Shown piece after piece: positions 51,972-59,768 of a DNA stretch of 64,000 bases (its first letter is position 1; each line of letters begins with the position of its first letter). The DNA comes from Bordetella parapertussis (GTDB lineage Bacteria > Pseudomonadota > Gammaproteobacteria > Burkholderiales > Burkholderiaceae_B): positions 62,001-126,000 of the forward strand of contig CAMDFD010000006.1 of NCBI GenBank assembly GCA_945897365.1. Reading direction: 5' to 3'. The notes under the pieces were generated by a model that was given only the letters and a program-made list of their open reading frames with translations, was not told the origin of the DNA and did not search any database. Position numbers and translations under genes: made by a program.

Positions 51972-52847
51972 TTAAATCATACCTAGACGCTTGGCACTTT
52001 CCACTAACTTCACGGCGCTGAGGTAGAAAGGGGGATCGATCATTTTTCCGTCGACCACATAGGCGCCGATCCCTTTGGCGTTAGCTTCTTTGGCAGCCTC
52101 TAAAACGCGCAAAGCATGCGAGATCGCTTCATTGCTTGGGCGAAAGGCTTGGTTTGCCATCTCGACTTGACTTGGATGAATACAGCTTTTGCCAACATAA
52201 CCGAGTCTAGCGGCGAGTTCAGCTTCCTCGAGGAAACCCTCCGTATTCTGGATATTCGCAAAGGCGGAGTCAAAGGCATCGACGCCAGCCTGTGCCGCGG
52301 CGAATTTCACCTGCATCATGGCGTACTTGATGGCAAAGGCTTCCTTTCGGGAAATACCAATTGGTTCAAATAAATCGCCCAGACCAAGTTGTAATCCCGC
52401 GACGCGTGGATGCGCAGAGGCTAAGTCAAACGCTGTTCGCAAAGCTTTTGGTGTCTCGATATTCAAAAGAAGACGAATTGGATGTTGGCCATCGCGATTA
52501 ACCCCGTTGACGCGTTCAGCTTTTTCAATGGCTGAGACGGCCTGTCGGACGGCCTCGGGGCTGTCGGGTTTGGGTAGATTAATCATATGTAAGCCAGCCC
52601 GCACGACTTGAGCGATGTCATGCTCAAAGTGCGTGGTATCCATGGCATTGACACGAACGATGATGGTTTTCTTTGAGTTGAGCACGCTTTGCGCATCCAT
52701 CCAGGTGCTAAGCGTAGCCCTGGCTTCTGATTTTTTAGATTCCGCGACAGCGTCTTCGAGATCGAATGAAAGACCATCTGCCGCACTTGCCAAGGCTTTG
52801 TCGAAAAGTTCGGGGCGCGAGCCGGGGACGAACAGTTTGCTTCTCAT
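51972..52847 (-). CDS. CitE-like CoA-ester lyase (HpcH/HpaI family)
   Basis: A 291-residue TIM-barrel lyase. RSKLFVPGSRPELFDKALASAADGLSFDLEDAVAESKK is the CitE/malyl-CoA lyase N-terminus with acidic Mg-binding residues; LGLGDLFEPIGI and GKSCIHPSQ follow. Relatives cleave citramalyl-CoA, malyl-CoA or citryl-CoA to acetyl-CoA plus an oxo acid. First gene of the leftward lyase-Bug-CoA-transferase-amidohydrolase operon, which fits activation of a hydroxy acid followed by cleavage. Confidence 0.92.
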   Translation of the reverse strand: MRSKLFVPGSRPELFDKALASAADGLSFDLEDAVAESKKSEARATLSTWMDAQSVLNSKKTIIVRVNAMDTTHFEHDIAQVVRAGLHMINLPKPDSPEAVRQAVSAIEKAERVNGVNRDGQHPIRLLLNIETPKALRTAFDLASAHPRVAGLQLGLGDLFEPIGISRKEAFAIKYAMMQVKFAAAQAGVDAFDSAFANIQNTEGFLEEAELAARLGYVGKSCIHPSQVEMANQAFRPSNEAISHALRVLEAAKEANAKGIGAYVVDGKMIDPPFYLSAVKLVESAKRLGMI

Positions 52848-52974
52848 GATGCTTAAGTGACCTTCTGAAAGATGAAAAAGATCGATAGTCTTTACTCCTT
52901 ATAGAATAGTTTCATGGTGACATCTAGAGGTTCTTTAGTTTTTCTCTGAACTCGCTCTTGCGTGATAACGGTTT

Positions 52975-53033
52975 GCAACTTATGTTGCGTCGCAACAAGT
53001 AAATTTCTATACGTTACCTGCTAATTTAGGTAA
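52975..53033. promoter_or_regulatory. Palindromic control region between divergent acid-metabolism operons
   Basis: Three alternating half-sites occur: GCAAC (52975-52979), GTTGC (52984-52988) and GCAAC (52992-52996). The last two sit in the 15-bp odd palindrome TGTTGCG-T-CGCAACA (52983-52997). A second inverted repeat, TTACCT-N8-AGGTAA, lies at 53014-53033. Both are in the 242-bp gap between the CitE-like gene and the rightward Bug gene, and look like binding sites for a dimeric regulator. No regulator gene is adjacent. Confidence 0.55.
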
Positions 53034-53089
53034 GGTACGGCATAATAAAACGACCAAATCGCAGACAAATAGTTCTTTGAGGAGCCACT

Positions 53090-54082
53090 ATGCTCATTAC
53101 TACATGTAAAAAAATACTTACTCATTCTTTTTTGATCGGTTCGATTTTGAGCGTTTCCGGTGTTGCGTTTGCTCAGGCAAACGCTGTGACGAACTTTCCG
53201 ACGAAACCGATCAAACTACTTGTTGGTTTTTCTCCAGGTGGGGGTACAGATACGGCGGCGCGAACGATCGCGATCAAGCTCACCGAAATTTTGGGTCAGA
53301 CTGTCGTGGTGGACAATAAACCAGGGGCTGGAGGCAATATTGCCGCGGATCTCGTGGCCAAAGCTCCTGGCGATGGTTACACCATTGGTTTGTCCAATAT
53401 CGGCTCCTTGGCTGTGAATCCTCATATGCCTAATGGGACAGCCTACAACCCGCTGAAAGATTTTGCGATGCTTGGAAACGGGGTGACCTTTGGCAATGTG
53501 CTTGTCGTGCGCGCCGATTCGAACATCAAAACATTTGCGGATTATCTGGTGGCTGCAAAAAGTACGGATAAGCCCTTGTTTTATGGCTCATCGGGCTTTG
53601 GAAGCGCGGGTCATATGTCCGGGGAGTTGCTCAAACAACGCGCCAACACCACCGCGCAGCACATTAACTACAAAGGTGGCGGTCCCGCGATGAATGGTTT
53701 GTTAGGTGGCGAAATTCAAGCTATTTTCGCCAGTGCGCCAACGGCGATCCCCTTGGTCAAGGCAGGCAAATTACGAGCCCTCGCTGTGACAGGTGCGAAA
53801 CGCTCGGTGGACTTGCCTGACGTACCAACCATCGCAGAGCTTGGTTTTCCTGGATATCTCGCGACTAACTGGTATAGCTTTATCGCCCCTGCAAGTACGC
53901 CGCCAGCCATCGTTAAAAAACTGAATGCAGCGATTGTGGCTGCAATACGGGATCCTGCGACGTTGAAGCGTTTAGCTGCACAAGCGATGGAGCCTGATCC
54001 ATCGACTTCTGAGGAAATGCGTGCCTTCGTGACGAAGGAATTCGATACGTGGGGCAAAGTTGCTAAAACCCTCAAATTTTAA
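53090..54082 (+). CDS. Bug/TctC-family tripartite tricarboxylate transporter receptor
   Basis: A 330-residue periplasmic receptor preceded by TGAGGAG, a strong ribosome-binding site. The Sec signal ends near FAQA. Family blocks: FPTKPIKLLVGFSPGGGTD, VVVDNKPGAGGN, KAPGDGYT, HINYKGGGPAMNGLL. It heads the rightward operon with the aconitase-type hydro-lyase and lyase genes (17-bp gap to the next), implying its ligand enters that pathway. Confidence 0.93.
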   Translation: MLITTCKKILTHSFLIGSILSVSGVAFAQANAVTNFPTKPIKLLVGFSPGGGTDTAARTIAIKLTEILGQTVVVDNKPGAGGNIAADLVAKAPGDGYTIGLSNIGSLAVNPHMPNGTAYNPLKDFAMLGNGVTFGNVLVVRADSNIKTFADYLVAAKSTDKPLFYGSSGFGSAGHMSGELLKQRANTTAQHINYKGGGPAMNGLLGGEIQAIFASAPTAIPLVKAGKLRALAVTGAKRSVDLPDVPTIAELGFPGYLATNWYSFIAPASTPPAIVKKLNAAIVAAIRDPATLKRLAAQAMEPDPSTSEEMRAFVTKEFDTWGKVAKTLKF

Positions 54083-54099
54083 TTCTTGCAGGAAGTATC

Positions 54100-55383
54100 T
54101 TGGGCTCAACCATCGTTGAAAAAATTCTCGCGCAACATTCTGGGCGCGAGAAGGTGCAGGCGGGTGAGGTGGTCGTGGCAGAAGTCGATTACGCCATGGT
54201 CACTGACACTCGCGCAGTGAATACTATCAAAATGATTGATCGTTTCGGTGATCAACCCCTCCTGTTCGCAAAAAAGACTTCATTGGTTCTCGATCACTAT
54301 TCACCGCCTCCTAACCAGGAAGCGGCAGATATTCACTCCGAGATGAGGGCGTTTGCGGCCAAGCGCGGAACTGGTTTGTATGACATTGGCGATGGCATTT
54401 GCCACCAAGTGTTACCCGAAGGAGGACACTTGACTTGCGGTGATTTGGTGGTGGGTACTGACACACACTCTGTCACGTACGGTGCCTTCAATGCCTTTGG
54501 TACAGGCATCGAAGGCACCGATGTCTCCGCAGTTATGATGAGCAGCAAGCTTTGGTTCAGGGTGCCTCAGACGGTGCGGATCGATCTTCAAGGCGTACTT
54601 GCGCCCGGGGTCTGGGCCAAGGACATCACATTGGCGATGTTGGGCAAGTTTGGCGCCGAAGGCTTGAATTATCATGCGATCGAGTACGTGGGTGACGCTG
54701 TCCGTGCGATGGCGATCGATGATCGCATGACGCTTTGCAATCATGCGGCCGAGCTGGGTGCCAAGGCGGCGATTCTTGAGGCGGATGAAAAAACGTTCGC
54801 ATGGCTTGCCGCGCATGGGGCTAAGACTCCTCTTCCGACCTTTGCGGATACTGACGCCCATTACGCCGAGCGCTTTACGATCGATGTGGCGAATCTGGCG
54901 CCTCAATTGGCGCGTAAACATGAGGTCGATGACATCGTTGGCGTCGATCAGATTGAAAAACAGAAAATCCAGTTTGCCTTAATTGGCACGTGCACGAACG
55001 GGCGTCTAGATGATATTCGCCAAGCCGCTTCGATTTTGAAAGGGCGCAAGCTTGCTCCGGGTGTTAGGATGATCGTGACACCGGCATCCAGACAAATTTA
55101 TCTGGCTGCGCTCAGAGAAGGATTGATCGAGATCCTGACGACAGCGGGTGCTTCGTTCGAGTCTGCTGGCTGTGGTACCTGTGTGGGCATCACCAATCGC
55201 TTGGTTCCCGGGAATGGTGATACCGTTATTTCGACGGCCAATCGTAATTTCAAGGGCAGGCTGACAAATAAAAATGCTGATATCTGGCTGGGCTCGGCTG
55301 CAACTGTCGCGGCCTCGGCGTTGACGGGTTACATCACCGACCCCAGACTCGTTGAGGGTGGTACTTGGAGATCGGCAGCATGA
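54100..55383 (+). CDS. Aconitase-family hydro-lyase, large subunit (LeuC/HacA/DmdA type)
   Basis: A 427-residue 4Fe-4S hydro-lyase. GTDTHSVTYGAFNAFGTGIEGTDVSAVM is the family core; the cluster cysteines are in GTCTNGR and SAGCGTCVG, with a further Cys earlier (LTCGDLVVGTDTH). It starts with TTG, supported by AGGAAG upstream. Length and the paired small subunit fit 3-isopropylmalate dehydratase relatives, but no other leu gene is near, so it probably acts on another acid: maleate, citraconate, dimethylmaleate or similar are known for relatives. Confidence 0.92.
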   Translation: MGSTIVEKILAQHSGREKVQAGEVVVAEVDYAMVTDTRAVNTIKMIDRFGDQPLLFAKKTSLVLDHYSPPPNQEAADIHSEMRAFAAKRGTGLYDIGDGICHQVLPEGGHLTCGDLVVGTDTHSVTYGAFNAFGTGIEGTDVSAVMMSSKLWFRVPQTVRIDLQGVLAPGVWAKDITLAMLGKFGAEGLNYHAIEYVGDAVRAMAIDDRMTLCNHAAELGAKAAILEADEKTFAWLAAHGAKTPLPTFADTDAHYAERFTIDVANLAPQLARKHEVDDIVGVDQIEKQKIQFALIGTCTNGRLDDIRQAASILKGRKLAPGVRMIVTPASRQIYLAALREGLIEILTTAGASFESAGCGTCVGITNRLVPGNGDTVISTANRNFKGRLTNKNADIWLGSAATVAASALTGYITDPRLVEGGTWRSAA

Positions 55384-55892
55384 GCAAAGGCTTGTTGATC
55401 GAGGGGTCGTCGTTTTTGCTTGGAGATGATGTCAACACGGACATTAACTGTTCCAACAAGTATCTCCCCGGAAAAGACGTGGCCTATGTGGCTCAGCATG
55501 CCTTTGAGCAATTGTCGCCGGGTATCGCCTCTCGCATCGCCCATCACAGTGGTGGCATCCTTGTGGCTGGCGAGCACTTTGGCATCAACTCGTCGCGCGA
55601 ACAAGCGACGCACGTATTACGTCAGATGAAGGTACGCGCCATCGTCGCTCAATCCTTTGGTCGCCAGTTCTTTCGTAATGCCATTAACAACGGTTTGCCA
55701 GTCTTCGAATGCGACACTTCGTCGATTGTTGAGGGGCAGTCTCTGGAGCTGGATCTTTCCAGAGGTGTGTTGTGCTGCGAAGGCCGTATTCTCCAAGAAG
55801 CGCACCCTTTACCACCAGAGATCCTCGCGATCCTTGCAATGGGTGGTTTGATTCCTTTTTTACAAAAATATCCTGACTGGAACTTCGCATGA
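55380..55892 (+). CDS. Aconitase-family hydro-lyase, small subunit (LeuD type)
   Basis: A 170-residue swivel-domain subunit. GDDVNTDINCSNKYLPG, VAGEHFGINSSREQA and QSFGRQFFRNAINNGLPV are its landmarks, including the Ser-Arg substrate loop. ATG at 55380 overlaps the large subunit's TGA (ATGA), and its own stop overlaps the start of the following lyase, so the three products are made together. It completes the active site of the large subunit. Confidence 0.92.
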   Translation: MSKGLLIEGSSFLLGDDVNTDINCSNKYLPGKDVAYVAQHAFEQLSPGIASRIAHHSGGILVAGEHFGINSSREQATHVLRQMKVRAIVAQSFGRQFFRNAINNGLPVFECDTSSIVEGQSLELDLSRGVLCCEGRILQEAHPLPPEILAILAMGGLIPFLQKYPDWNFA

Positions 55893-56779
55893 CTATGATT
55901 TCAGCCACTCAGAAGCGTCGTTCGTTACGTGAGCAATTGCAGGGCGTTCAAGCGGTGCGTGCGCCAGGAATTTATGACGGTTACGGAGCCCGACTCGTCG
56001 AACAAGCCGGTTTCACCGCGGTTTATATGACGGGCAATGGCGTTTCCGCGACTTTGCTGGGGCGACCCGATGTGGGTTTGGTAGATCTGACTTTGATGAC
56101 AGATCATGCGCGACGTGTTGCGGCGAGCGTCAATATTCCGCTAATTTGTGACGCGGATACGGGTTACGGAAATGTCGTCAATGTGCGTCGAACGATCATG
56201 GAGTTCGAGGCCGCGGGAGTTGCCGCAATCCATATGGAAGACCAAGTCTCGCCTAAACGTTGCGCACAGATGCCAGGCGATCGGACAGTGATTGATTTTG
56301 ACGAGGCCGTCGCTAAGATCGCTGCCGCGAGCGCGGCCCGTTCTGATCCGGAGTTTGTGTTGATCGCACGCACAGACTCAGCTGGAGCGCTTGGCCTGCA
56401 AGAGGCGATTCGACGCACACAGGCTTTTGCCCAAGCGGGTGCGGATGCTGTGTTTGTCGAACTCAAATCGAATCCCAATATTTTGCAAGATATCCTGGCC
56501 ATTAAGTCGGGTGTATCCGTACCCGTTGTCGTCAACATCGATAGCGCTAAAGATCTGCGCAACCTTCCTTCTGCCGCCCTTAAGCAAGCAGGCGTGGATT
56601 TGGCCATATATCCGGCCATGGCGCGCGGAGTATTCGGTCATGCCATGACGGGGGCTCTGACACACTTGCTTAGTGCGGGCAATATGGCCGGGTATGAAGC
56701 CAAGATGTTTTCTTCCGCTCAGTACAATGAGGCGTTGGGCTTGAGCGAAATCGAAGCATGGGAAAAGCGCTTTGATTAA
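55889..56779 (+). CDS. Isocitrate lyase / PEP mutase superfamily lyase (methylisocitrate or dimethylmalate lyase-like)
   Basis: A 296-residue TIM-barrel enzyme. DADTGYGN (Asp88, Asp90) binds Mg, HMEDQVSPKRCAQMPG contains the catalytic Lys-Arg-Cys (123-125), so cleavage of a 2-hydroxy acid to an oxo acid plus a second product is plausible rather than phosphomutase activity. Relatives include methylisocitrate lyase, 2,3-dimethylmalate lyase and oxaloacetate decarboxylase. Translationally coupled to the hydro-lyase: hydration of an unsaturated acid then carbon-carbon cleavage is the simple reading. Confidence 0.9.
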   Translation: MTMISATQKRRSLREQLQGVQAVRAPGIYDGYGARLVEQAGFTAVYMTGNGVSATLLGRPDVGLVDLTLMTDHARRVAASVNIPLICDADTGYGNVVNVRRTIMEFEAAGVAAIHMEDQVSPKRCAQMPGDRTVIDFDEAVAKIAAASAARSDPEFVLIARTDSAGALGLQEAIRRTQAFAQAGADAVFVELKSNPNILQDILAIKSGVSVPVVVNIDSAKDLRNLPSAALKQAGVDLAIYPAMARGVFGHAMTGALTHLLSAGNMAGYEAKMFSSAQYNEALGLSEIEAWEKRFD

Positions 56780-56807
56780 GTGATGATTTCTCAAGCAGAG
56801 CGCAAAA

Positions 56808-57500
56808 TTAGAGGAATTTGGTGAATCCTGCGACAGGCTCCCGTTCGCTAATCAGCGAATTTTCTATTTTTGACATATCCGCATAACCAAGCGCCAAGCC
56901 GCACATCACTATTTCGCTTTTTGGGATGCCGGTCACGGCGCGAATCGTGTTGTGGAATCGATTGAACGCGGCTTGCGCGCACGTATCGAGTCCGCGTCCC
57001 CGCGCGGCGACCATCAAGCTTTGCAGGAAACAGCCGAAATCGAGCCAAGAACCTGTGTTCATCGTTCTGTCGATGGTGAAAAATAGGCCAACGGGCGCAT
57101 CGAAAAACGTGTAATTGCGTGCATGCTGAGCGTGCATGCCGGATTTGTCATCTCGACCGAGTCCCAGCAATTTGTAGAGATCAAGTCCGACTTTGCGGCG
57201 ACGCTCAATATAAGGGGAGTCCCACTGAGTAGGATAATATTTATAGTCCTCTGTGAGCGCCTCAAACTGAGCCTTGTCGTTGTAAACCTCGAGGATCGCC
57301 TCCGACACACGTTGTTTGATATCCCCTGTCAGCACATATACCTTCCAAGGTTGTGTGTTTGAGCCGGAGGGCGCGCGCGCCGCCACATCAAGCATGAGTT
57401 CTATGTCTTCGCGCGCGACTGGGGTCGGTAAAAATGCCCGCATCGAATGACGGGAGGTGATCGCATGATCGACAATTTTTTGTTCGTTGCTCTGAATCAT
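56808..57500 (-). CDS. Nitroreductase family protein
   Basis: A 230-residue FMN-dependent oxidoreductase. SRHSMRAFLPTPV (FMN phosphate contact) and RAPSGSNTQPWKVYVLTG are family blocks; the C-terminal GLALGYAD closes the FMN site. It may reduce nitro groups, quinones or enones with NAD(P)H. Monocistronic, converging with the lyase gene over a 28-bp gap and divergent from the enoyl-CoA hydratase gene. Confidence 0.92.
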   Translation of the reverse strand: MIQSNEQKIVDHAITSRHSMRAFLPTPVAREDIELMLDVAARAPSGSNTQPWKVYVLTGDIKQRVSEAILEVYNDKAQFEALTEDYKYYPTQWDSPYIERRRKVGLDLYKLLGLGRDDKSGMHAQHARNYTFFDAPVGLFFTIDRTMNTGSWLDFGCFLQSLMVAARGRGLDTCAQAAFNRFHNTIRAVTGIPKSEIVMCGLALGYADMSKIENSLISEREPVAGFTKFL

Positions 57501-57696
57501 TAGGCTGGTTCTCTTGAGAGTAAATAAACTCCCATTACTGTATTACATTTTGAGGACAAACGACCCTTCATAAAAACGCTAAAAAGACCATAGAGGAGTC
57601 GCTGATGATTCATGGTACAAAAAGAAATTATCGTGAAACATGTGTAGAGGCTTCCTGACTAAGGTAAGCGTCAACACTCCCTTTGGAGTAAAGATT

Positions 57697-58491
57697 TTGG
57701 AAACAATCCAGTTTGAAGTGCAAGACGGTGTCGGCACGCTGACGTTGAATCGGCCCAACCGCAAGAATGCGATTGATGCCGTCATGCGTGAAGAACTCAA
57801 AGAGGTCGTGTTTTCGCTTCCGCAACAACGAGATTTACGGGCGCTGATTATTACAGGGGCGGGCGGTACATTTTGCGCTGGTGGTGATATCAGCGTGATG
57901 GGGGCCGGTACGTTAGCACCAGAGGATGGACGTCATCGGATGCGTCACGACTATCTTTCGTGGATTGAAACCTTGCTTAGACTAGAAATACCTGTGATTT
58001 CGGCGGTCGAGGGAGCGGCTTACGGCGCAGGCTTTAGTCTCGCGTTGACGGCGGACATTGTGCTGGCCGACTCTTCGAGCCGGTTCTGCATGTCTTTTAT
58101 GCGTTTAGGTCTCGTGCCTGATTGTGCGGCTTTTTATACTCTCCCGCGGATTGTGGGTACGCAGCGCGCCAAAGAGCTTGCCTTTTCCGCGCGTGAACTC
58201 ACCGCCGAGCAGGCGCATGCATTAGGCATTGTGTTAGAGGTATTGCCGCAAGGACGTGTTCTTGAAAGGGCTCAGCAAATGGCCCGATGTTTCGCACTTG
58301 CCGCGCCTGCCGCGCTTGCCATGACCAAGCGCGCAATGAATGTCTCAATGAATAGTTCACTTGACGCAATGATGGATATCGAAGCCGATGCACAAGCTGT
58401 TGCGCGCACCAGCCAATGGCATACAGATGCAGTTCAGCGATTTTTAAATAAAAAACCTTCCGCGTTCCAGTGGCCTGGTAGCTTGGACTGA
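57697..58491 (+). CDS. Enoyl-CoA hydratase/isomerase
   Basis: About 264 residues from a TTG start. TTG at 57697 has GGAG nine bases before it and matches the usual N-terminus (ETIQFEVQDGVGTLTLNRPNRKNAID); an ATG at 57640 adds 19 residues of poor quality. FCAGGDISVMG and EGAAYGAGFSLALTADIVLADSSSRF form the oxyanion hole; the usual second catalytic Glu position is replaced in LVPDCAAFYTLPR by Asp. It adds water to, or isomerises, an enoyl-CoA. Its last base is the first base of the next start codon (TGATG). Confidence 0.9.
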   Translation: METIQFEVQDGVGTLTLNRPNRKNAIDAVMREELKEVVFSLPQQRDLRALIITGAGGTFCAGGDISVMGAGTLAPEDGRHRMRHDYLSWIETLLRLEIPVISAVEGAAYGAGFSLALTADIVLADSSSRFCMSFMRLGLVPDCAAFYTLPRIVGTQRAKELAFSARELTAEQAHALGIVLEVLPQGRVLERAQQMARCFALAAPAALAMTKRAMNVSMNSSLDAMMDIEADAQAVARTSQWHTDAVQRFLNKKPSAFQWPGSLD

Positions 58492-59153
58492 TGTTGTTCC
58501 AAACATCCCGGCAAGCCGGGAGCATTCCTATTGTTTTAGTCTTGGGCGAGTGTTTGACGGCGACGCGTCTTTTTCTCAACGTGCTGATGACGAAGCAGGA
58601 TTTTTCCGACTCTGTCGTGATTGGCGTCAAACAAGATACGCTTGCTCCAATCAGGCATACTCGATTAATCGAGTTACCGCGTTTTGAGTTCACCGCACAA
58701 GACAGCTGCCTTTGCTGCGGCATGCATGGAGCACTTGGAGGCGCTTTACGTCAGATTTTTTTTCAAGCATTAAATGATCGGTCCAAACGATTAGACCGTG
58801 TGTTGATCGAGTCTGATTCGATCCAGCTGTCCCAGTTGGCGCATACCTTGAGACACACTCCTTTTTTGGGTCAACGTTATTTTCATCAAATGACGTTTAG
58901 GGTCGTTTGTCCGCCGCAACCCTTCGATGCATTTTTACAAAAAACCTCCGAATGGAGAGCGTACCTAGCGGGTCTCAAGGAGCTCGATTCCGTCAGCAAT
59001 CAATCGCGGCAGATCTTGATCCTATCTCTGCCAAAGTCGCAATTTAACGCAGAGCAATTTAACAATTGGTCTGCCCAAGTCAAACAAGAGCTTCCTGACA
59101 AAGAAGTGTTTTATCTCAGTGCAGACGGGGTCTCAGACTTGAATTTGTTGTAA
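58491..59153 (+). CDS. COG0523 (CobW-like) protein lacking the nucleotide-binding P-loop
   Basis: A 220-residue protein of uncertain identity. Layout recalls the CobW/ZNG1 metallochaperone GTPases: an N-terminal hydrophobic strand IPIVLVLGE, the motif CLCC (73-76) followed by GMHGALGGALRQ, and LDRVLIESDSIQLSQLAHTL, like the usual ..IVIETTGLADP... But the Walker A GxxGxGKT is replaced by GECLTATRLFLN (19-30) with no lysine, and a C-terminal CobW domain is only partly present. It may bind metal without hydrolysing GTP, or be decaying. Translationally coupled to the enoyl-CoA hydratase. Confidence 0.6.
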   Translation: MLFQTSRQAGSIPIVLVLGECLTATRLFLNVLMTKQDFSDSVVIGVKQDTLAPIRHTRLIELPRFEFTAQDSCLCCGMHGALGGALRQIFFQALNDRSKRLDRVLIESDSIQLSQLAHTLRHTPFLGQRYFHQMTFRVVCPPQPFDAFLQKTSEWRAYLAGLKELDSVSNQSRQILILSLPKSQFNAEQFNNWSAQVKQELPDKEVFYLSADGVSDLNLL

Positions 59154-59570
59154 AAGGTGCTTGTATTGGGCATAAACGACAAAAAGATGCCTCAAAAGCT
59201 TGAAGATATCTAGGGCATTACGTTAGAATACAAGTGAAGGGAGATAAATTCCTTGGGTGTCACCCAAAATAAACATGCGAAAGCATGACAAACATATAAG
59301 ACCTTGAAACCTAAGGCTTTGATTGCCCGGCTCAGTGCTGGTCAGATTGCGCAAACCATGTGATGTATCCGTGATCTACGACTACACATCCAAGCGTTGT
59401 GCCGTTTGCGGTGGTTTTTACCCCAGCTTATAAATCGTAACGTTCCATTAGCAACGGTTCTTTTTAACCATGCCTTTGTTAGGCTTACGGCTAGATAAAC
59501 TTGCTACTGTATTTTGATGCGGTTTTGATGCATTCTTTATTTCGAGATGCGCTGTGATGCCAGATGAGTA
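59154..59570. other. 463-bp non-coding stretch (to 59616), possible structured RNA
   Basis: No credible coding frame was found. A promoter-like pair, TTGAAG (59200-59205) and TAGAAT (59224-59229) with an 18-bp spacer, points right. Downstream hairpins follow in order: TTGGG-TGTCA-CCCAA (59253-59267), CATGC-GAAA-GCATG (59274-59287), CCTT-N7-AAGG (59302-59316) and CCGGC-TCAGT-GCTGG (59327-59341). A weak CGTT/AACG stem with five T ends near 59465. The part up to 59570 shows nothing else recognisable. Confidence 0.4.
59200..59229 (+). promoter_or_regulatory. Candidate promoter upstream of hairpin-rich non-coding region
   Basis: TTGAAG (59200-59205), 18-bp spacer, TAGAAT (59224-59229). No gene follows on this strand until scpB at 59769, so the transcript would be non-coding or a long leader. 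Confidence 0.4.
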
Positions 59571-59610
59571 CAAAATAAAACTGGCCGAGCGCCAAAAGCG
59601 ATCGACCAGT
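59571..59610 (-). terminator. Rho-independent terminator of tRNA-fMet
   Basis: Read on the minus strand, ACTGGTCGATCGC pairs with GCGCTCGGCCAGT around a TTTTG loop (13 positions, one G-T and one mismatch), followed by TTTATTTT. It lies seven bases past the tRNA 3' end. Confidence 0.88.
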
Positions 59611-59616
59611 TGTATT

Positions 59617-59693
<77 letters not shown>

Positions 59694-59705
59694 TCTGAAG
59701 AATGA

Positions 59706-59734
59706 AGTATAGCGTAGTTCCCGTTTCGGGACAA
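59706..59734 (-). promoter_or_regulatory. Promoter of tRNA-fMet
   Basis: On the minus strand TTGTCC (59729-59734) and TATACT (59706-59711) are 17 bp apart. The start would be near 59699, just before the mature 5' end at 59693. Confidence 0.72.
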
Positions 59735-59768
59735 GTTGCCTAATGGCTTGTACAGGAAAAGAGTATTC

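Noticed and set aside
54100..55892. Leucine-pathway isopropylmalate dehydratase LeuC-LeuD
   Set aside because: No leuA or leuB nearby, and genes are coupled to an isocitrate-lyase-type enzyme and a Bug receptor. The general aconitase-family call is kept.
59154..59616. Genomic-island attachment site next to the tRNA
   Set aside because: No integrase and no second copy of the tRNA 3' end was found in the window. Its terminator directly follows the tRNA.
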